From positions 1-12,861 of the forward strand of contig JALWRV010000359.1 of the NCBI GenBank assembly GCA_027080545.1: DNA of 12,861 nt, read 5' to 3'. Source of the DNA: Parvularculaceae bacterium (lineage in GTDB: Bacteria; Pseudomonadota; Alphaproteobacteria; Caulobacterales; Parvularculaceae). Positions within the stretch are counted from its first letter, which is position 1; every line of letters starts with the position of its first letter. Of this stretch, positions 1 through 7,300 are shown in pieces. A program made the translations under genes and the position numbers. Below the pieces are notes generated by a model, which saw only the letters and a list, made by a program, of their open reading frames with translations, was not told the origin of the DNA and made no database searches.

Positions 1-59
1 TTGCGGGGCTACTATTCCGATCGCATGAAAAGCCGGAACGCCCGCTGGTGAAATCGTGA
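1..59 (+). other. Possible 3' end of a gene running in from outside the window
   Basis: Two plus-strand frames are open from the window edge: one ends at a TGA at 49-51 and one at a TGA at 57-59. Either could be the C-terminal tail of a gene convergent with rpsO. The tails are too short (16 and 18 residues) to recognise. The minus strand is also open in one frame here but shows no start codon with a ribosome-binding site. I cannot tell which frame, if any, is coding. Confidence 0.2.
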
Positions 60-83
60 TCGGTAAAACTGATCTCGATTTTG

Positions 84-109
84 AAAAAGAGCGGACCCAT
101 GCCCGCTCT
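84..109 (-). terminator. Intrinsic terminator of rpsO
   Basis: On the minus strand a 7-bp stem AGAGCGG / CCGCTCT (arms at 103-109 and 88-94) with an 8-base loop is followed directly by a run of five T (84-88). It begins 18 bases after the rpsO stop codon. The plus-strand side has no T-run, so it serves rpsO only. It suggests rpsO is not cotranscribed with whatever lies further left; in many proteobacteria pnp follows rpsO. Confidence 0.85.
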
Positions 110-126
110 CTTAACAAAGCCCTCAT

Positions 127-396
127 CTAACGACGCAGGCCTAATCTCTTGATGAGGTCTTTATAACGCGCCTCATCTTTGCCTCTCACATAATCAAGCA
201 ATCGACGGCGCTGGGATACCATTTTCAACAGGCCGCGCCGTGAGTGATTGTCTTTTTTATGTGATTTGAAATGTTCGGTCAGATTGGCAATGCGCTCTGA
301 CAGGATGGCGACTTGAACTTCCGGTGAACCGGTATCATTTTCGCCATTGGCATATTCTTTAATCAGCGCTGTTTTGCGCTCTAGGGTAATCGACAT
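127..396 (-). CDS. rpsO: 30S ribosomal protein S15
   Basis: This encodes an 89-residue S15, the usual family length. S15 is a primary binder of 16S rRNA in the platform of the small subunit and forms a bridge to the 50S subunit. The family pattern is clear: an N-terminal MSITLERK, the TGSPEVQVAIL stretch (residues 22-32), the basic HKKDNHSRRGLLKMVSQRR segment (46-64) and the C-terminal DLIKRLGLRR. The reading frame stays open 36 codons further upstream (to 504), but the start at 394-396 is chosen because it matches the family N-terminus and has GGAG six to seven bases ahead. No truB is seen upstream, where the next gene is divergent, and a terminator follows. S15 often represses its own translation by binding its leader, but no specific leader fold could be assigned here. 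Confidence 0.97.
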   Translation of the reverse strand: MSITLERKTALIKEYANGENDTGSPEVQVAILSERIANLTEHFKSHKKDNHSRRGLLKMVSQRRRLLDYVRGKDEARYKDLIKRLGLRR

Positions 397-711
397 TTTT
401 TTCTCCGCGAATGCCATAGGTGGTTTAAAGGGAAAAGCCGGGGCATCGTCCAGCCAAAGGTCCCATTGGGGGCGGCTTATGGCGCAAAAACATGGCCTTG
501 GCAAGGGGGGCTGGCGGGGACAAATGATGTAAAATCAAGCGCTCAAAGGAAATATGGTCCTCATTGGCCTTACCCCCCGGCCCCAGCGGGGCACGCTTGA
601 GCGCACACCGCGCGGCTATGAGAACCCTATAATTATTGCAGATCCTGTTGAACCATGTCAGTATGCTGCATCCAAATTTAATATATTTGGCTAATTGAAA
701 GGGGGATTACA
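397..711. other. Gene-free spacer between divergent rpsO and cupin lipoprotein gene
   Basis: This 315-base stretch must hold the promoters of both flanking genes. Visible structure: a perfect GC hairpin GCCCC-AGC-GGGGC at 580-592 without a T-run, and a TATAAT at 628-633 on the plus strand with no convincing -35 element at the right distance. A strong Shine-Dalgarno AAAGGGGG at 698-705 serves the gene at 712. The rpsO frame is open to 504, but that extension lacks family similarity. I see no tRNA, small RNA or other gene. Confidence 0.5.
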
Positions 712-1368
712 GTGAAATCCACAAGAAAACTGCTCTTTGGCGCATCTCTTTTGCTCCTAACGGCTTGCGGGGCCGACGCCATATCGGAAAATTCGCCGAC
801 TGAAAATACCCCACCAGAAGAAAAGGCATCTTCTGCCGAAACGGCTAAATCCGCTGACCGTCTGCCGACCAAAGTGCTGGATGCCGGAGAAGGTGAAGAT
901 ATTGCCTTTCCTTTGCACCCGACGGTGAGGCTGGCCGATAAAGACAGTAATCACGCCGGGATGAGTTTCTTTGAGATTATTATACCCGCCGGATCGCCTG
1001 GCGCACCGCCACATTCCCATACCCATGAAGATGAGTTTTTCTATGTCCGGGAAGGCAATGTGACCTTCATGGCGGACGGGGCGCGTAAAACCATTTCATC
1101 TGGTGGCTTTGTCCTGCTGCCTCGCGATAGCTGGCACGCTGTGTGGAATATGGGAGACACGGACGCCATTATGCTCGTTGGCACATCAGCCGGCAAATTT
1201 GACGATTTCTTTGATGCCGTGGCCATGGAAGTGCGTGAGTCCGGAGCCAACAGTCCTGAAGAAATTGGCGCAATTGTGGGCCGGCTAGGGGCTGAACGGG
1301 GTATTACGATAGATATGTCGAGGGTTCCTGAGGATGTGGCCGCCCTTTATGGTCTTCCCACTAATTAG
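712..1368 (+). CDS. Cupin-domain lipoprotein of unknown substrate
   Basis: This 218-residue exported protein begins with a lipoprotein signal peptide: basic residues at 2-6, a hydrophobic core at 7-16 and a lipobox L16-T17-A18-C19. Residue 20 is glycine, which favours the outer membrane. Residues 21-50 are a low-complexity Ser/Glu/Pro linker. Residues 85-160 form a cupin barrel. Motif 1 has H101, H103, H105, E108 and G115. Motif 2 runs G(131/132)-P137-H142-N146, with D139 in place of the usual glycine. The His/Glu set could bind a metal, but no enzymatic activity can be assigned. The start is GTG, supported by AAAGGGGG six bases upstream. It stands alone on the plus strand, convergent with tadC, so a link to the pilus is not implied. 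Confidence 0.85.
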   Translation: MKSTRKLLFGASLLLLTACGADAISENSPTENTPPEEKASSAETAKSADRLPTKVLDAGEGEDIAFPLHPTVRLADKDSNHAGMSFFEIIIPAGSPGAPPHSHTHEDEFFYVREGNVTFMADGARKTISSGGFVLLPRDSWHAVWNMGDTDAIMLVGTSAGKFDDFFDAVAMEVRESGANSPEEIGAIVGRLGAERGITIDMSRVPEDVAALYGLPTN

Positions 1369-1382
1369 GGGCTTCATGCTTC

Positions 1383-1399
1383 TGGTCAGGACCTAACCA
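1383..1399. repeat. Imperfect palindrome between convergent gene ends
   Basis: TGGTCAGG-A-CCTAACCA is a 17-base inverted repeat with one mismatch, 14 bases after the cupin-gene stop. On the plus strand it is followed by a modest U-rich stretch (TATTTCTT), so it may act as a weak terminator for the lipoprotein gene. On the minus strand nothing T-rich follows. No clear intrinsic terminator for the tad operon is visible in this 80-base spacer. Confidence 0.35.
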
Positions 1400-1448
1400 T
1401 ATTTCTTGCCTTTGGGCCGTATTGCTTGATGATGGGGCTTTCAAAGAC

Positions 1449-2429
1449 CTATTCGGCCATGCCAAACACGCGCAACATGGCGGGGCCAAGAATAACCACG
1501 AACAAAACCGGCAGGAAGAATAAAATCATCGGCACGGTCAATTTCGGCGGCAAGGCTGCGGCCTTCTTTTCCGCCTCCTGCATCCGCAATTCACGATTTT
1601 CGGCGGCCATAACCCGTAACGAGGCCCCTAATGGTGTACCATAGGTCTCAGACTGAATGAGTGCGGTGGTCACCGCTTTAACCCCATCAAGCCCCGTGCG
1701 CTCCGCAAGATTGACATAGGCATCCTTGCGATCCGCCAGATAGGACAATTCCGCTGTGGTAAGGGCCATTTCTTCGGCCAATTCCGGGCAATTAACCCCC
1801 ATCTCTTCACTTACTTTTTGTAAGGCGGCCTCGATTGACATGCCCGCCTCGACACAAATCAGCAGCAAATCCATGGCGTCGGGAAAATGCAGTTTCAGCT
1901 TTTGCTGGCGTTTGGTGATCATGTTGGAAACATAAATATTCGGCAGGTAGAAACCGGCCACCAAAGCACCCGCTGTCGCCATCAGACGACCAAAGCTACC
2001 CAGTTCAAAACCGTTAAATACATAGACATAAACACCCATGCCGATGCAGGCGACAATTGGGGTTATCAAACGCGCCAGCATAAAGGTGAAAACGGGACGC
2101 TCACCACGCGAACCCGCCATGGCCAATTTCTTGGCTGCGCTTTCGGCATCAAAGAGCTCCAGCAATTTCAACTGTTCGACAATTTCACGACCAAAGCCAC
2201 CGGCTTGCGAAAAACGCACCCCTTGTGATTTTTGTTTTTGGGTCAGCGCTTCACGGCTTTTGATGCGCAAATTTTCTTTATATTCAGCCACGCGTTTGAC
2301 ACGATTACGCATGGGATCGGTTGCAAACATGGGCGCCAGCACGGAAAATACCGCCGCCGCTGCGCCAACCGCCGCAAGCACACCGATGATAAACTGCCTA
2401 TCGGTGAATATATCGATCATTTGTTCCAT
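1449..2429 (-). CDS. tadC: Tad pilus inner-membrane platform protein TadC
   Basis: TadC (CpaH in Caulobacter) pairs with TadB to form the inner-membrane platform on which the CpaF ATPase acts during pilin extraction and polymerisation. The 326-residue product has the type II secretion F domain at about 184-314, opening with the family pattern FPDAMDLLLICVEAGMS and a central ERTGLDGVKA segment. Likely membrane segments are at 13-35, 117-138, 147-167 and 299-320. Residues 40-75 are a basic cytoplasmic stretch. The start at 2427-2429 has AAGG seven bases ahead; the next ATG three codons later is a weaker candidate. It lies 28 bases after tadB and is the last gene of the cluster; the next gene is convergent. 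Length and architecture are typical. Confidence 0.95.
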   Translation of the reverse strand: MEQMIDIFTDRQFIIGVLAAVGAAAAVFSVLAPMFATDPMRNRVKRVAEYKENLRIKSREALTQKQKSQGVRFSQAGGFGREIVEQLKLLELFDAESAAKKLAMAGSRGERPVFTFMLARLITPIVACIGMGVYVYVFNGFELGSFGRLMATAGALVAGFYLPNIYVSNMITKRQQKLKLHFPDAMDLLLICVEAGMSIEAALQKVSEEMGVNCPELAEEMALTTAELSYLADRKDAYVNLAERTGLDGVKAVTTALIQSETYGTPLGASLRVMAAENRELRMQEAEKKAAALPPKLTVPMILFFLPVLFVVILGPAMLRVFGMAE

Positions 2430-2457
2430 GGAGTAACCTTACGCCTCGTATGGTGAA

Positions 2458-3453
2458 TTAGACCTTAATCGAGATCATATTTTTCATAACGAAAATGCCA
2501 ATCGACATCCATGTGCCCCCACCCAATAATATCAAATTACCAATTTGGGTTTCGATTAAGGGGTTGAGATAGCCCGGAGACGAAGCCTGCACTAATCCGC
2601 CCACCATGAATGGCAGAGAGCCAAGGATCACGGCAGAGGCTTTAGCCTCCATCGACAGAGCGGCAATTTTACCTTCCATCAGCTTACGGTTACGCAGCAC
2701 CGTTCCGAGATTGCCCAGCGCTTCGGCCAAGTTACCCCCCGTTTGTTTCTGGATTATCAAAACAATGGAGAAGAAATTGACTTCCGGCAGTGGCATACGG
2801 TCATACATGCGCTCAAGCGATTGCTCCATGGACAAACCGATGCGCAAGCCTTCTGTAAGAAGATAAAATTCTGTTTTCACCGGCTCTTGGGCATCACGAG
2901 AAATAATTTTTAAACATTCATTCACTGGCAGGCCGGATTTAACACCGCGCACAATCACATCAATCGCGTTGGAAAATTCGTTAACAAATTTCTTCTGCCG
3001 CCGCTTGCGCAAAAAACCGATGGACCAACGCGGCATGCCCAAACCACCGATCAACAACATCGCCAATGTTACCTTGATATCCTGACCGGAAATAAGACCA
3101 ATACCGCCAAACACCACCGCCATAATGCCCGACATCATATAGAAGTCACGCACCGTCATAGTCAGACCGGCCTGTTCGATGAGTTGACGCAAGGTGACCT
3201 TGGTTTTTTTGGCGTTGGCTTTGCTTTTTTCTTCAATTTTGGAGAGTGATTCTTGAACCTGTTTACGGCGGTCTTTCGGTGCTTCTTGATGCTCACCGCT
3301 ATTGCTCAACGCCTTACCAGCATTGGCGCGTGAGGCTAGATTCTTTGCCCGTTGTTTTGCCTTATCGGAATTATTCGGCATCAAGAAAACTGCGGCCAAG
3401 GCACCGACAGACAATGCCCCCATCAGCATCAATATTAAAACACGCGGTTCCAT
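2458..3453 (-). CDS. tadB: Tad pilus inner-membrane platform protein TadB
   Basis: TadB (CpaG in Caulobacter) is the first of the two GspF-like platform proteins of the Tad machine. The 331-residue product has an N-terminal membrane anchor at 5-24 and a charged lysine-rich linker at 29-88, probably partly coiled. Two membrane segments follow at 105-123 and 127-145, then a type II secretion F domain at about 160-290 (FSNAIDVIVRGVKSGLPVNE at 160-179, QKQTGGNLAEAL at 235-246). Two C-terminal membrane segments lie near 274-292 and 306-325. The start at 3451-3453 has GAGG six bases upstream. It is 25 bases after cpaF and 28 before tadC, so the three are expected on one transcript. Confidence 0.96.
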   Translation of the reverse strand: MEPRVLILMLMGALSVGALAAVFLMPNNSDKAKQRAKNLASRANAGKALSNSGEHQEAPKDRRKQVQESLSKIEEKSKANAKKTKVTLRQLIEQAGLTMTVRDFYMMSGIMAVVFGGIGLISGQDIKVTLAMLLIGGLGMPRWSIGFLRKRRQKKFVNEFSNAIDVIVRGVKSGLPVNECLKIISRDAQEPVKTEFYLLTEGLRIGLSMEQSLERMYDRMPLPEVNFFSIVLIIQKQTGGNLAEALGNLGTVLRNRKLMEGKIAALSMEAKASAVILGSLPFMVGGLVQASSPGYLNPLIETQIGNLILLGGGTWMSIGIFVMKNMISIKV

Positions 3454-3478
3454 TTAAATCCTCAATTCCACACCAATT

Positions 3479-4930
3479 CTATTCGCCAGCCGCATCCAGG
3501 GCTTCGGCTAACTCGATATGTTTGCCATAATATTTGGCGCGATCCCAAAAAGCCGGACGCGCAATACCGGTTGATTTATGACGGCCAATGATTTTGCCAT
3601 CATCATCTTCCCCTGTTATCTCGAATACGAACAAGTCTTGTGTGATGATCGTATCACCCTCTGTACCCAATACTTCGGTAATGTGGGTAATCCGCCGAGA
3701 ACCATCGCGCAAGCGTGCGGCTTGAATAACAATATCAATAGACCCAACAATCATTTCGCGAATGGTTTTTGAGGGCAAATTATACCCCCCCATGGTGATC
3801 ATGGATTCAACCCGCTGCAAACCTTCACGTGGTGAGTTGGCGTGCAACGTACCCATAGATCCATCATGGCCCGTGTTCATCGCCTGCAACAAGTCAAACG
3901 CTTCTGGTCCGCGAACCTCACCAACGATGATGCGTTCTGGGCGCATCCGCAGACAGTTCTTGACCAGGTCACGCATAGTTACCTCGCCTTGGCCTTCGAG
4001 ATTGGGCGGGCGGGTTTCAAGCCGCACCACATGGGGTTGTTGTAATTGAAGTTCAGCGGCATCTTCGCATGTAATTACCCGCTCATCTTCCTCAATGAAG
4101 GAGGTCATACAGTTCAACAAAGTGGTTTTACCAGAACCCGTACCGCCGGAAATCAGCGTGTTGATGCGCGAAGCACCAATAATTTCCAACACTTTCGCCC
4201 CTTCTGGCGATATGGATTGGAAATTGACCAAGTCATTCATGGTCAGCTTGTCTTTTTTAAATTTCCTAATTGTCAAAGCCGGACCGTCAATCGCCAATGG
4301 CGGCGCGATCACATTAACCCGCGATCCATCAGGCAAACGCGCATCACAAATCGGGCTTGCCTCATCAACGCGCCGGCCAACCTGGCTCACAATGCGCTGA
4401 CAAATATTCATCAGCTGCGCATTATCTCTAAAGCGAACATCGGTTTGTTCGATTTTACCGTTGACCTCGATAAAGGTACGCCCGGCACCATTGACCATAA
4501 CATCGGCAATGTCATCGCGGGCCAGCAAAGGCTCCAACGGACCATAACCCAACACATCATTACAAATATCTTGCAGCAAATGTTCTTGCTCTGCGATCGA
4601 CATTTGCAGGTTTTTGATGGAAATGATTTCGTTGACAATGTCACGAATTTCTTCAGCCGCCGATTCTGGGTCAAGTTGCGCTAATTGCGACAGATCAATC
4701 GTATCGATCAGGGCATTGAAGATCGTGGTCTTGGTTTGGAAATACCCATCTGAGCGCACCACTTCAGCGCTTTTTTTGGTATCAGTGACCGGCGGTTTAT
4801 TATTTTGCGGAACCGCCGTAACTTTGGGCGGCGCCATCACTTTTTTACCCGGTGATTGGGGCGCAGGCTTACGCGCAGCGCTCGACGATGACGCCTTTTC
4901 TATTTGTTGTGCTGTGCGTTTCCCGAACAT
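3479..4930 (-). CDS. cpaF: Tad pilus assembly ATPase CpaF/TadA
   Basis: This is the secretion-type hexameric ATPase that powers pilus extension, and in Caulobacter also retraction. The 483-residue protein starts with a disordered Ala/Pro/Ser/Lys-rich region (1-60), then an N-terminal domain (about 65-240). The RecA-like core has the Walker A GGTGSGKTT (262-270), Asp box ITCEDAAELQL (286-296), Walker B with RIIVGEVRGPE (333-343) and His box TGHDGSMGTLHAN (353-365). All catalytic residues are present. The start at 4928-4930 matches the MFGKR opening common in the family. Its Shine-Dalgarno AGGGA sits unusually close, only two bases from the ATG. It follows cpaE by five bases, so translational coupling is likely. 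Confidence 0.97.
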   Translation of the reverse strand: MFGKRTAQQIEKASSSSAARKPAPQSPGKKVMAPPKVTAVPQNNKPPVTDTKKSAEVVRSDGYFQTKTTIFNALIDTIDLSQLAQLDPESAAEEIRDIVNEIISIKNLQMSIAEQEHLLQDICNDVLGYGPLEPLLARDDIADVMVNGAGRTFIEVNGKIEQTDVRFRDNAQLMNICQRIVSQVGRRVDEASPICDARLPDGSRVNVIAPPLAIDGPALTIRKFKKDKLTMNDLVNFQSISPEGAKVLEIIGASRINTLISGGTGSGKTTLLNCMTSFIEEDERVITCEDAAELQLQQPHVVRLETRPPNLEGQGEVTMRDLVKNCLRMRPERIIVGEVRGPEAFDLLQAMNTGHDGSMGTLHANSPREGLQRVESMITMGGYNLPSKTIREMIVGSIDIVIQAARLRDGSRRITHITEVLGTEGDTIITQDLFVFEITGEDDDGKIIGRHKSTGIARPAFWDRAKYYGKHIELAEALDAAGE

Positions 4931-4935
4931 GATCC

Positions 4936-6579
4936 CTACCGTTTACTAAACAATGAGCTAAGCGAAAATCCACGTGATTGCTGGACCGGTTTTTGACCCA
5001 GAATAATAGCCGCAATATCAGTGACAGCGTTGGCGGCGGCACTTTTTGGCCCCACCTCCATCAAGGTTTGGCCATTGGCGCTGGCATCGGCAAATAGTTG
5101 CGGATCCCAATCAATAATCACCGAAGGCCCAAAACCCAGCGCTTCTTTAAATTGCTCAGCCGGTACCTCAGTGCGTTTCGGCACCTTTGTTTGGTTCAAT
5201 ACCAATACCGGCTCGCCATCATTGGTGCGATAGGTAGAAAGAGCCTCAACGATATTTTTGACATTGCGGAAAGAAGCCAAATCCGGTGTCGCGGTGATGA
5301 CAATTTCATCAGCTGATTGTAAAACCTTACGCGACCAGCTATTCCATACATGCGGCAAATCAATAATGATATTGGGAGCCGCAGCGCGCACAATATCCAA
5401 CACAGCCTCAATAGAATCATCGTCCATTTTATAATCGCGTTCCAAAAGGTTTGGTGCCGCGAACAGGCTCAATCGGTCTGTGCATTTTTGTAAGAGGCGT
5501 TCCAACAATACATCGTCAAGACGTTCCGGCGATGCAAGCGCCTCAGCCAAGCCTTGCGATGGGTCCTGCTCAAGATCAAGGCTTGCAGTGCCAAATGGCA
5601 AATCCAGATCAAGCAAAATCGCATCGGAATTGAAATTTTCCGTGATGGACCAGGCAATATTATGACACAGAGTCGATGAGCCAACGCCCCCACGCGCACC
5701 AACAAATACAATATTTCGACCAACTGGTGGCGCCGATGGATCCACATACAAATCCGAAATCGTTTTAATGATAGTCAGCGGGGAACGCGGTGTGACCAGA
5801 TATTCGCTCACCCCTTTTTCAATCAGGCTACGATAGAGCTTAATGTCATTTATATGGCCCACAATCACAACTCGCGTACTCGGATCGCAAACTTCGGCCA
5901 GCTTAGCCAAGCCTTGCATCAATTCTTCGCCCCCCTTGATGGTTTCAAGGATGACCAGATTAGGGGTGTTTTGATTGCGGAAATATTCAGCTGCTTTAGC
6001 CACGCCACCTGACATGACAGAAACATGAGTTTTGGTCAGGCGGCGGTCTTTTGCCGCTTTTTCCATGAGGTCAGAAAACTCGCTGCTTTCGCAAAACACA
6101 TCGATATTAATGCGTGGAACGGGGCGAAACTCACCCTGAATACGTATATCTTCAAACTCTTCATCTTCTTCGGAAGACGCGCCCATGGCCATATCTTCCA
6201 ATGAAATCAATTCTTCCGGGTTCAGCGTATCGCCTTCATCTCCCTCGCCATCTGCGGAAACAATATCCTCATCACCAACGATTGGGGGTTGCTCGCCCCC
6301 ATCAAAATCATCCACAGCTTGCTCAGCGGGAGGGAAGGCTTCTGGGTCATCCTCAGATAATTCATCAACCAAGGCCGATTCCATATCATTGAGATCATCA
6401 AGAGAGGCCTCCGCCTCTTCGACCATGGCTTCATCCCATAGGCTTTCACCATCTGCAGGGAGATCATCTTCCAGATCGAAGTCCAAATCATCATCAAGCT
6501 CGCCCAAAACGCGCAGCTCTTCTTCCGTCAGATCAAGATCTTCATCAAACTCAATTTTTTCTTTAGTCACTCTACTCAT
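4936..6579 (-). CDS. cpaE: Tad pilus localisation protein CpaE/TadZ
   Basis: CpaE places the pilus machine, at the pole in Caulobacter, and is a MinD/ParA-type ATPase fused to a receiver-like domain. The 547-residue protein has three parts. Residues 11-150 are strongly acidic and low in complexity. Residues about 157-280 resemble a response-regulator receiver, but the position of the phosphorylated aspartate appears to be E212. Residues 288-530 are the ATPase domain, with a deviant Walker A GARGGVGSST (294-303), LLDLDLPFG (322-330) and IIIDLPHV (404-411). Both lysines of the KGGxGK[ST] signature are replaced (R296, S301), which is common in this family as I recall it. The start has GGGAGA nine bases ahead. 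It lies 23 bases after cpaD and 5 before cpaF. Confidence 0.95.
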   Translation of the reverse strand: MSRVTKEKIEFDEDLDLTEEELRVLGELDDDLDFDLEDDLPADGESLWDEAMVEEAEASLDDLNDMESALVDELSEDDPEAFPPAEQAVDDFDGGEQPPIVGDEDIVSADGEGDEGDTLNPEELISLEDMAMGASSEEDEEFEDIRIQGEFRPVPRINIDVFCESSEFSDLMEKAAKDRRLTKTHVSVMSGGVAKAAEYFRNQNTPNLVILETIKGGEELMQGLAKLAEVCDPSTRVVIVGHINDIKLYRSLIEKGVSEYLVTPRSPLTIIKTISDLYVDPSAPPVGRNIVFVGARGGVGSSTLCHNIAWSITENFNSDAILLDLDLPFGTASLDLEQDPSQGLAEALASPERLDDVLLERLLQKCTDRLSLFAAPNLLERDYKMDDDSIEAVLDIVRAAAPNIIIDLPHVWNSWSRKVLQSADEIVITATPDLASFRNVKNIVEALSTYRTNDGEPVLVLNQTKVPKRTEVPAEQFKEALGFGPSVIIDWDPQLFADASANGQTLMEVGPKSAAANAVTDIAAIILGQKPVQQSRGFSLSSLFSKR

Positions 6580-6602
6580 GACTTTTATCTCCCGATACCA
6601 AA

Positions 6603-7292
6603 CTAGTCGGTGGTTGAAACGCTACTGCTGGATTCTTCTGCACTTGCTGTGCTGTTACCTTCCTGATAGTCCGAAATGGCCTTTACCTGACGGACCGTAT
6701 CCGCTGGAGAAAGAGCCGTTGGCTCCACCAAATCGCGGGGGTCTATGATCATGGCAGCTAAATTATTCTGAGTGGCACAACCGAAATTCTTACTCGGTAA
6801 ATTTTGCCGATTGCGTTGCCAGGTTTCGCCAAATCCTTCACAAGCTGTCGCTGAAGCTACGTAGCGCGTGTAGGAAACGATCAATTCTTGGTCTGTGCTT
6901 GCCCCGGATACCCGGTAGGTCGCGCCCAACATATTGTCCCAAGGTACCCCCATATCGTGAAGCGCGTTCCGCACATCTGCCGCCATTTCCTGTCCAAAAT
7001 AGTCGGCGGAATTACCTGAAGGCGCGGTTATCGTAATGGGGCCATGGCCATTGCTGGCATAGGCATCCAGAAAAGCGGACAAGCGTGCCTTATCCCTATT
7101 GGTCAGGGCTGTTAAAGTTGGGTCAGCCGACAAGGTGAGGGTTACGGTTTGCTGATCAACCGTGATTGGAAACATTTCCGCAGCCGTTACCGGATGGACC
7201 CCGCCTTTTGTGCGGATCGTTCCACAGGCTGACAGAGCCAAGGCGCTCAAGCTGAGGACGAAAAGAGATTTCATTTTATTATTCATAGCCAT
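6603..7292 (-). CDS. cpaD: Tad pilus biogenesis lipoprotein CpaD
   Basis: CpaD is a periplasm-facing lipoprotein that works with the CpaC secretin. The 229-residue product has a lipoprotein signal (basic M1-K8, hydrophobic 9-20) with lipobox A19-L20-S21-A22-C23. The family-specific motif near the C-terminus is intact: FGCATQNNLAA (170-180) followed by DPRDLVEP (184-191). Residues 214-229 are a Ser/Thr/Glu-rich tail. The middle (42-145) is predicted as a mixed domain with a regular rise of hydrophobic strands. The start at 7290-7292 has GAGG six bases upstream, and that site overlaps the TGA of cpaC, so the two are probably coupled. Two in-frame ATGs follow within six codons. Confidence 0.95.
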   Translation of the reverse strand: MAMNNKMKSLFVLSLSALALSACGTIRTKGGVHPVTAAEMFPITVDQQTVTLTLSADPTLTALTNRDKARLSAFLDAYASNGHGPITITAPSGNSADYFGQEMAADVRNALHDMGVPWDNMLGATYRVSGASTDQELIVSYTRYVASATACEGFGETWQRNRQNLPSKNFGCATQNNLAAMIIDPRDLVEPTALSPADTVRQVKAISDYQEGNSTASAEESSSSVSTTD

Positions 7293-7300
7293 CTATTTCC

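Noticed and set aside
397..504. A 36-codon N-terminal extension of rpsO
   Set aside because: S15 homologues begin at MSITL, and the GGAG site lies just before that ATG; the extension has unrelated composition.
580..592. GC-rich hairpin GCCCC-AGC-GGGGC as a terminator or attenuator
   Set aside because: Neither strand has a following T-run and the arms are only 5 bp in a locally GC-rich stretch.
628..633. TATAAT upstream of the lipoprotein gene as a promoter
   Set aside because: No acceptable -35 element is found 16-18 bases upstream; a TTGAGC lies too far away.
1887..2456. Overlapping plus-strand frames across tadC
   Set aside because: They are antisense shadows of tadC and share no recognisable domain.
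4046..4684. A 212-codon open frame on the plus strand
   Set aside because: It lies wholly antisense to the well-supported cpaF and shows no ribosome-binding site or domain pattern.
6185..6748. A 187-codon serine-rich open frame on the plus strand
   Set aside because: The serine-rich composition is what the reverse complement of the Asp/Glu-rich start of cpaE gives; it also crosses into cpaD.
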